Origin: Solimonas fluminis
GTDB taxonomy: Bacteria; Pseudomonadota; Gammaproteobacteria; Nevskiales; Nevskiaceae
DNA length: 64,000 nucleotides
Direction: 5' to 3'
Assembly (NCBI RefSeq): GCF_002930645.1
Contig: NZ_PSNW01000001.1
Span: 612,600 to 676,599, forward strand
The position numbers and the translations under genes are program-made. Within the stretch, counting starts at the first letter, position 1. Every line of letters begins with the position of its first letter. The notes under the pieces are model-generated. The model was not told the origin of the DNA. It did no database searches and was given only the letters and a program-made list of their open reading frames with translations. Of this stretch, positions 58,576-64,000 are shown one piece after another.

Positions 58576-61215
58576 CTAGAACTGCACCTTGAAGAAGGCC
58601 TGCAGGTTGTCGCGGTCGCGGTTCAGGTTGTAGGAACCGCCGCCGGTGAACCAGGTGTAGCCCAGGCTGACCGAGAAGCTGGACTTGTAGCGTGTCTCGA
58701 TCATCAGGTTGGCGGTCTTGCGGCCTTCCACGAAGTTGCCGACCAGTCCCGGCGCCGTTCCCTTCACGTCATGCTTCCAGATGATGAAGGGGCGCACGCT
58801 GATGCCGGGCAGCACCGACTCGTAGCTGATCTGGCTGATCAGTACGTAGCCCCAGGAGAATTTGTCGGCGTAGCCATCGCGGTCCTGCTGGTGCGGATTG
58901 AAGCGCAGGCCGTCCGGACCGTAGGAGCAGGCCTCGTTGGTGGAGCAGGCCTGCCGCGAACGGTCCGCGCCCGAGCCGTCGGCACCGGCGCTGGCATGCA
59001 GATAGGTGCCGGGTGCTTCCAGCTGCAGCACGTCGTAGTCCGGCATGTCCGGCACCCAGGTGGCGCCGGTTTCGAACAGCAGGATCACCTGGTCGGCGCC
59101 GATCGGGTTCTGCGTGGCGCCGGCCACGTAGGTGCCTCCAAGGTTGAACTGGTAGCTGTCGAACTTCTCCCAGCCGCGGATGTAGCTGTTGCCCGGATTG
59201 GTGCCGACCACGCCGCCGCGGTACGGGATGATGAACGACGGGAAGGAACGGCCCGAGCCGACCATGTGGCCGATCACCAGGTCGTAGGAATCCTTGAAGG
59301 CGCCGGGCGTGCCGTTGGCATCGACCACGAAGTCGCTGCCCGGATAGAGGCAGGTATTGGTTCCCGGCACCGTGATGATGCCTCCGGCCACCTGGGAGCA
59401 GGACGCCGGATCGCGATAGGTGCCGATACCGCCGAGCAGGTCGTAGATGTCAAGGCCGGGCGGCAAGGCCAGGGACGGCAGGGCCAGCAGGCCGCTGACC
59501 AGGCCGGACACCAGGCTTCCGACCGGCTCCGGCAGCAGGCCCGTGGCCAGGCCCGTGAGGTCGCCGCTGCCGTTGCAGCCCGCGGTGGGGAGGTGGCAGT
59601 TGGACAGCGTCGGCCCGAAGCCGGCGAAGGCCAGGTCCTCCACGTCCACCTGCATCGGCATGTCGGGGCGGTAGGCCACCTCGCCCTGCAGCGAGAATTC
59701 GCCGGCCGTGGTATTGAACGACAGGCCGAACATCTTGATGTCTTCCGGGTACTCGAGCTGTACGCGCAGCGTGTCGAAGTTGGTGGCGTCGTCGGTCGAG
59801 CCTTCCGGATCGTTGGGCGACAGCAGCGCGTGACCCAGCGGCTGGTCGAAGCAGGCCAGCAGGTAGGCCACCGTGCTGGTGGTGTTCTTGCCGCAGCCCT
59901 GGGTCACCGAGTACATGCTCAGGTAGGGATTGCGGGCATGGGTGTTGGTGAAATAGACGCCCAGCTCGGTGCCGTCGTTGAGCCACTCGGCGTAATACTT
60001 CAGCGCGATGCCGTACTGGCCGCCGCCGTCCGGCTCCTTGTCCCTCAGGCGGAAGCCGGTGGACGCGGTGTTGGTGACGCCCGACAGGGGGTTGTCGAGC
60101 AGGAAGCCCAGGCCCTGCGGGTCCTCGGCCGAGTAGCCGAAGCTGAGATTGATGTTGTCCACGGCGTTGTAGCTGCCGATGTCCAGGAAGGAGTAGAACG
60201 ATCCCGGCGCGGGTGCCTCGGTGGCCAGCCACTCGTACTGGTAGAAGCCTTCCAGCGTGGCGTTGTCGAAGGGTTCCATCGACAGGAACACCATGCCCAC
60301 CGGCTGGAACACTTCCTCGATCTGCGCGCCGACGCGGAAGAAGTTGTTGGCGTTGACCGGGTTGACCGTGTTGATGGAATCGAACACCAGGGCGGTGGAC
60401 TCACCCCAGTTGACGTTCTGCCGGCCGATCTTGAAGGTCAGGTTCTTGTCGCCCCACAGCGGCAACTGGCCGTAGAAGTAGGCATCCAGCAACTGCAGGT
60501 CGGCGCCGATCTGGCGCAGGGTTTCGCCGTCGGAGCGCTGGTTGCGCACCACGCCGCCCGGACCGTAGACGATGCCGCAGGGCGTCAGCGGGTTGTTGTC
60601 CGGATCGCGCGAGCCGCAGGGGCGCGAGTCGCTGCGCACGCCCAGCGTCGGCAGCGGCAGCGGCACCAGTTCCGTGCCGACGGTCGAGACGTTGCCCACC
60701 TCGTTGAGGTTCTCCGAGGTGATGCGGTTGGGGTGGTATTCGGTAAAGTCGTTGTTGACGAAGTCGTAGAAGTACAGGCCCTTCACGAAGATGCCGAAGT
60801 CTCCCATCGACAGCGTCAGGTCCTGCGTGACCTTCAGCGGCGCCTGTGCCAGGTCGCCCTTGTCGTAGTTCCAGTTGCCGTCGTCGGCGTTCATCGTGTA
60901 TTGGCCCGGCACCTCGCCGAGGCGCTCCGCCGGGAAAGTCTGCGTGCGGAAGAGACCCTGGCAGCCCTGGTAGTAGGTCTTGCCGTCGAGGCGGCCGCAG
61001 GCCTGGGGGTCGATGTTGCTCTTGCCCAGCAGGTCGGACGAACGCTTCTGCGTGCGCACCGCGGCACCGGCCGTGATCGTGGTGTTGAGCACGCCCTCGA
61101 TCGTCTGCTCGCCGAAACCCGGCATCTCGAAACTGAGCGCCTGTACTGCCGAAGCCGCGCCCCCGAGAACCAGCGCCAGCGCGATGCGCGCCCAGCCATG
61201 CCGCCTTGCCTGCAT
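58576..61215 (-). CDS. DUF1302 outer-membrane beta-barrel protein
   Basis: 879-residue exported protein with a signal peptide (residues 1-26) and the DUF1302 pattern: beta strands with alternating aromatics, INTVNPVNANNFFRVGAQIEEVFQPVGMVFLSM and a C-terminal end FFKVQF, whose final Phe fits an outer-membrane barrel. It has many Cys pairs in loops. It is expected to admit or handle hydrophobic compounds. ATG 61215 follows GGGGAG. It is the first gene of the operon with DUF1329, hydrolase, DUF4334 and acyl-CoA dehydrogenase. Confidence 0.92.
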   Translation of the reverse strand: MQARRHGWARIALALVLGGAASAVQALSFEMPGFGEQTIEGVLNTTITAGAAVRTQKRSSDLLGKSNIDPQACGRLDGKTYYQGCQGLFRTQTFPAERLGEVPGQYTMNADDGNWNYDKGDLAQAPLKVTQDLTLSMGDFGIFVKGLYFYDFVNNDFTEYHPNRITSENLNEVGNVSTVGTELVPLPLPTLGVRSDSRPCGSRDPDNNPLTPCGIVYGPGGVVRNQRSDGETLRQIGADLQLLDAYFYGQLPLWGDKNLTFKIGRQNVNWGESTALVFDSINTVNPVNANNFFRVGAQIEEVFQPVGMVFLSMEPFDNATLEGFYQYEWLATEAPAPGSFYSFLDIGSYNAVDNINLSFGYSAEDPQGLGFLLDNPLSGVTNTASTGFRLRDKEPDGGGQYGIALKYYAEWLNDGTELGVYFTNTHARNPYLSMYSVTQGCGKNTTSTVAYLLACFDQPLGHALLSPNDPEGSTDDATNFDTLRVQLEYPEDIKMFGLSFNTTAGEFSLQGEVAYRPDMPMQVDVEDLAFAGFGPTLSNCHLPTAGCNGSGDLTGLATGLLPEPVGSLVSGLVSGLLALPSLALPPGLDIYDLLGGIGTYRDPASCSQVAGGIITVPGTNTCLYPGSDFVVDANGTPGAFKDSYDLVIGHMVGSGRSFPSFIIPYRGGVVGTNPGNSYIRGWEKFDSYQFNLGGTYVAGATQNPIGADQVILLFETGATWVPDMPDYDVLQLEAPGTYLHASAGADGSGADRSRQACSTNEACSYGPDGLRFNPHQQDRDGYADKFSWGYVLISQISYESVLPGISVRPFIIWKHDVKGTAPGLVGNFVEGRKTANLMIETRYKSSFSVSLGYTWFTGGGSYNLNRDRDNLQAFFKVQF

Positions 61216-61388
61216 GTGGAGTCTCCCCTCCGAACGAACCGGTCCTGCCCTGCGATGGCGGCGGCCGGTAATTGATGTTTTGCAGCCTTGTATCAGTCCC
61301 CGCACGACGCCGAATCGTTCGCCGCGCGGCTCCTGGTTGCGCCACCCCGCCGCCCCGTAAGGCCGCTGGCGGCGGATCATTCTTCTAT

Positions 61389-61402
61389 TTGACATCTGTC
61401 AA
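61389..61402. promoter_or_regulatory. TTGACA-tc-TGTCAA palindrome upstream of the DUF1302 operon
   Basis: Perfect 6+2+6 inverted repeat, 174 nt upstream of the DUF1302 start. On the minus strand TTGACA could also act as a -35 box, with no strong -10 at the right place. It may be an operator for the AraC-type protein encoded beside it. Confidence 0.4.
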
Positions 61403-61424
61403 GATAATCACTTGCCGGCTCCTG

Positions 61425-61865
61425 TCAATTCAGGCCGGCACGAATGGCCTCGAATGAATCAGACGGGCCCGCATGCTGTCCGCCCATCGAAGGTGTCGGG
61501 GCGGGACTCCAGCCGCGCAGTGCCTCGGTGCGCCGGTAGGCGCCGGGTGCATGACCCGACCAGCGGCGGAAGGCGCGCGAGAAGTTCGCCGGGCTGCTGT
61601 AGCCCAGGCGCAGCGCAATCTGCTCCACCGTCAGATCGGACTGCTCGAGCAGCTGCGCGGACTCGCGGAAACGCACGCCGTCCAGCAGCTGGCGGAAGCG
61701 CACGCCATGGGCGCGCAGGCGCCGCTTGAGGGTGCGCGGCGACATGCACAGGCAGGCCGCCATGCGCGCAAGGCTGGGGTAGCCCTCGCCGGCTTCGCGA
61801 AGCCGGCCGCTCACCAGGGCCGGCAGGTCGTCTGTCATCAGGGGGCGGCGGGAAAGGATCGTCAT
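61425..61865 (-). CDS. Stand-alone AraC-type DNA-binding domain protein
   Basis: 146-residue protein with two helix-turn-helix motifs of AraC type: LARMAACLCMSPRTLKRRL and LTVEQIALRLGYSSPANFSRAF, ending GHAPGAYR. The usual 200-residue ligand domain of the OruR/ArgR group is missing. No in-frame extension exists upstream. It may be a small MarA-like activator or a remnant of a longer gene. It lies between the di-heme cytochrome c gene and the DUF1302 operon, so it is the likely regulator of one of them. No clear ribosome binding site stands at the start. Confidence 0.75.
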   Translation of the reverse strand: MTILSRRPLMTDDLPALVSGRLREAGEGYPSLARMAACLCMSPRTLKRRLRAHGVRFRQLLDGVRFRESAQLLEQSDLTVEQIALRLGYSSPANFSRAFRRWSGHAPGAYRRTEALRGWSPAPTPSMGGQHAGPSDSFEAIRAGLN

Positions 61866-61935
61866 CTGGAAGGTCCGTTAAAAGAGGGCGCCTCGGTAAC
61901 GGACGGCGCCCATTTGCGACGAAGAATCGGCAGGT

Positions 61936-63987
61936 TCACAGGGTCTTGAGGTACTCGATCAGCGCGCGGCGCTCCGTATCGGTCAGCACCCGCGTGAAGT
62001 CGTGGCCCTGGTTGCCCTGGCTGTAGAGATGGGTGTTGTAGATCTTGCGGTTCTCGATGTCCTGCTGGTTCATGCGCAGGCCCTCGAAGCGAGGCAGGTT
62101 CCAGAGCAGGCCGATCTGCTCGTACAGCAGATTGATGGCGTTCTGCGCCGTGGAGGGGCGCTCCTCCTCTCCCGGGCTGCAGACCCGGTAGGGGCTGGTG
62201 CCGTCGTCGCCGCAGCGCAGCGCCTCGTACTTCCAGCCGAGCCTGGCGCTGTCGTAGGCCCGCTCGAAGTTCGTGTCGTAGCCCATCACCACCAGGCCCT
62301 TCTGGTCCTCGCGTGCCGGCGTGGACACACGCCGCCAGATGTCCGGCCGCTCGCTGTCCGGGTCCAGCACGCCCCAGATGTTGGGGACCGAGGCATTGTG
62401 CAGGTAGGGCGCCGCGGCCCAGGTTCCCCACAGCGGCGGGGCCAGCAGCACCGGCGTCTTGTTGTCCGTCTCGCCGTAGGCACCGCTGCCGCAGTAGAGG
62501 AAGTTCTGCTTCTTGGTGGCCTCGGGGAAGTCGCCGTCGATGCTGCGCAGGCTCTGCATGGCGTCGGCATAGACCGGATCGGTGCGCACTACCGACATCG
62601 GCACCACGTAGGCGGCCAGCCCGCCCAGCTCCGGCGTCTCCAGGTAGGCCGGGTCGTGGATGAAGCGCGGCGAGTAGGCGCCATGGCAGCTGGCGCAGGA
62701 GCCGTTGCCCTCGGCCGGACGCGGTGCCGGGTTGTCCAGGCCGCGGCCCCACAGGTCCTTGGCGTGGAACAGGATGGCGCCGGCTTCGGCCAGCTTCGTA
62801 TCGATCGCGCCCGGGTAGCGTGGCGGCGCCTGCGTCTCCGCCCAGACCTGGAAGGGTCCGGAATGCGCGTCGTTCCAGGCCAGCGCCTCGTCGTCACGGC
62901 CGCTCAGGCTGGCTGCCAGGTCGTAGTACGCGGCCAGGTCGATGCGCGAAGAGTCGGTGGGCAGGATCGCGCCATGGAACTTCTGCGCGCGGTAGGCGAG
63001 GTTCCACCAGGGCGGGCTCTTGATGTTGCCGATGGCCTGGCTGAACAGGATCTTGGGATTCAGCAGCAGCTGCGGGTCACCGCGGCTGAACAGCACGAAG
63101 GCCAGCTGGAAGAAGTCGATGGCGCCGCTGCCGCGATTGGTCGAGATGGTGATCAGGTTGATGGCGCTGTTGAGCGAGAAGCCGCCGCTGGCCTGGCCCA
63201 GGTCGTATCCGCCCACCGCGAAATCGCCGATGCTGCCGGCGCCGGCCAGCTGCGGGCCGAGGTCCGCCCCGCCCTTGTCGCTGTCGATCTGGCCGTTGTG
63301 GCAGGCCACGCAGACCTTGGTGCCGATCTTGCCCGTCCAGGTACCATCGGCCTTGCGGATCTGCGTATAGGCCAGGGGCAACTGGCCGGAGCCGCCGTCG
63401 GTCTGGTTCGGATCCTCGCCCGGCAGCGGATACGGGTTGCGGTAGGGCGACAGCGGCGAGCCGTGGCGCTGCGCCACCAGTTCGTCGAAATTGTCCGGCC
63501 GGCCCGGCAGCCCCCAGACCTCCCAGAGCCGGTTGTAGGCTTCGGCCTCGACGCCGGCGGGGTCCTGCTGGCCGCCGGCGAAGCTCAGCGGCGTGCCGGG
63601 CTCGCCCTGCCCGTGCGCGACGAAGCGGCCGAGCTCCGCCTGCCGGCGCAGTTCCCCGCAGGTCTTCGGGCGCGCGACGGCGTTGCCGCAGTCGCGCCAG
63701 TACGCGTTGAAGGCCACGGCCTTGCCCTGGTTGACGCCAGGCACCAGCAGCTCGCGCGGGTCGCGCGGCAGTGCCGCGGCATCGTCCTTGTCCTTGCAGA
63801 AGTTCGCCCAGGCATTTCCCCCGCGGGCCCCGCCGAGCAGCGGGTACTGTTCCTGCGGGGTCTGCGTTTCGCCGCTGTTCTGCGGCACCGGCGCCACCGT
63901 CGTATCGCTGCGGCCGCAGCCCGACAGCAAGGCTGCCGACAGCAGCAAGCCGCAGCCCAGCTTTCCGATCATCGTCGTCATGTCCAT
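61936..63987 (-). CDS. Large di-heme cytochrome c lipoprotein (RoxA/peroxidase-like)
   Basis: 683-residue lipoprotein (lipobox LLSGC) with two heme c sites: CVACH at residues 226-230 and CASCH at 431-435. The block GTWAAAPYLHNASVPNIWGVLDP near residue 525 and the end of the protein are typical of the di-heme cytochrome c peroxidase superfamily. The length and the wide heme spacing are like the rubber oxygenase RoxA/RoxB group rather than the shorter peroxidases. A role in oxidative cleavage of a polyisoprenoid or other hydrophobic substrate is a guess. It ends 70 nt before the AraC-type gene. A second ATG (63981) with better spacing could be the true start. Confidence 0.82.
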   Translation of the reverse strand: MDMTTMIGKLGCGLLLSAALLSGCGRSDTTVAPVPQNSGETQTPQEQYPLLGGARGGNAWANFCKDKDDAAALPRDPRELLVPGVNQGKAVAFNAYWRDCGNAVARPKTCGELRRQAELGRFVAHGQGEPGTPLSFAGGQQDPAGVEAEAYNRLWEVWGLPGRPDNFDELVAQRHGSPLSPYRNPYPLPGEDPNQTDGGSGQLPLAYTQIRKADGTWTGKIGTKVCVACHNGQIDSDKGGADLGPQLAGAGSIGDFAVGGYDLGQASGGFSLNSAINLITISTNRGSGAIDFFQLAFVLFSRGDPQLLLNPKILFSQAIGNIKSPPWWNLAYRAQKFHGAILPTDSSRIDLAAYYDLAASLSGRDDEALAWNDAHSGPFQVWAETQAPPRYPGAIDTKLAEAGAILFHAKDLWGRGLDNPAPRPAEGNGSCASCHGAYSPRFIHDPAYLETPELGGLAAYVVPMSVVRTDPVYADAMQSLRSIDGDFPEATKKQNFLYCGSGAYGETDNKTPVLLAPPLWGTWAAAPYLHNASVPNIWGVLDPDSERPDIWRRVSTPAREDQKGLVVMGYDTNFERAYDSARLGWKYEALRCGDDGTSPYRVCSPGEEERPSTAQNAINLLYEQIGLLWNLPRFEGLRMNQQDIENRKIYNTHLYSQGNQGHDFTRVLTDTERRALIEYLKTL

Positions 63988-64000
63988 CTTGCTCCAGGGA

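Noticed and set aside
57187-61275. Plus-strand open frame of over 1,300 codons
   Set aside because: Fully antisense to the DUF1329 and DUF1302 genes, which have signal peptides, family motifs and operon spacing. The frame has low-complexity repeats of Val, Ala, Gly, Arg only.
1-64000. tRNA, rRNA, CRISPR arrays, prophage or IS elements
   Set aside because: I looked for cloverleaf-type sequence, regularly spaced repeats, transposase and integrase motifs. None was convincing. Short tRNAs could still be missed by eye.

Overview
The window is high-GC proteobacterial chromosome, most like a gammaproteobacterium of the Nevskiales/Solimonadaceae type (Solimonas, Nevskia, Panacagrimonas relatives). 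That placement is inference. It rests on sdhE-ygfX behind sdhCDAB, a class II PHA synthase with a Pseudomonas-type depolymerase, two DUF1329 proteins and a DUF1302 protein, GlyGly-CTERM proteases, and many acyl-CoA, SDR and alpha/beta-hydrolase genes. No rRNA, tRNA, CRISPR, IS element or prophage was seen.

Layout. 1-4248 (minus): succinate dehydrogenase locus sdhAF4-sdhC-sdhD-sdhA-sdhB-sdhE-ygfX, with ygfZ divergent (4319-5230). 5326-8276: tandem secreted trypsin-like proteases with GlyGly-CTERM tails. 8266-11552 (minus): a KstD-like flavoprotein, a crotonase, a zinc metallopeptidase and an S4 RNA-binding protein. 11732-14400: a Band-7/SPFH protein coupled to an SH3-like protein. 14407-17126 (minus): a 2OG-Fe(II) oxygenase and an ABC exporter. 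17816-22572 (minus): a tightly coupled six-gene oxidoreductase operon (flavin monooxygenase, SDR, MDR, two alpha/beta-barrel proteins, SDR) of unknown substrate. 22744-24981: an HSL-family esterase and a LuxR-type regulator. 25106-25855: an SDR. 25886-28964 (minus): phaJ-like, phaC, phaZ for medium-chain PHA, with a MalT-like LuxR regulator divergent (29185-31893). 32040-33560: an AT-richer island with two orphan membrane-protein genes. 33580-36861 (minus): acyl-CoA ligase and GMC oxidase. Then cytochrome c, alaA, a DUF1329 protein, a second HSL esterase and a small membrane protein.

41898-45887 (minus): DUF3604 lipoprotein, PpiC-type isomerase and HupE/UreJ membrane protein. 46932-51624 (plus): a lower meta-cleavage operon (ring-fission-product hydrolase, hydratase, aldehyde dehydrogenase, aldolase) ending in an SDR; no extradiol dioxygenase is present. 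52310-61215 (minus): DUF1302, DUF1329, hydrolase, DUF4334, acyl-CoA dehydrogenase, then a repeat-filled gap and acyl-CoA dehydrogenase plus SDR. 61425-63987: a stand-alone AraC DNA-binding domain and a large di-heme cytochrome c lipoprotein.

The genes suggest an organism that degrades hydrophobic, possibly steroid- or terpenoid-like, compounds by CoA-thioester and meta-cleavage chemistry, stores carbon as medium-chain PHA, and carries a respiratory complex II locus with an extra assembly factor. Three families of inverted-repeat elements occupy several intergenic gaps.
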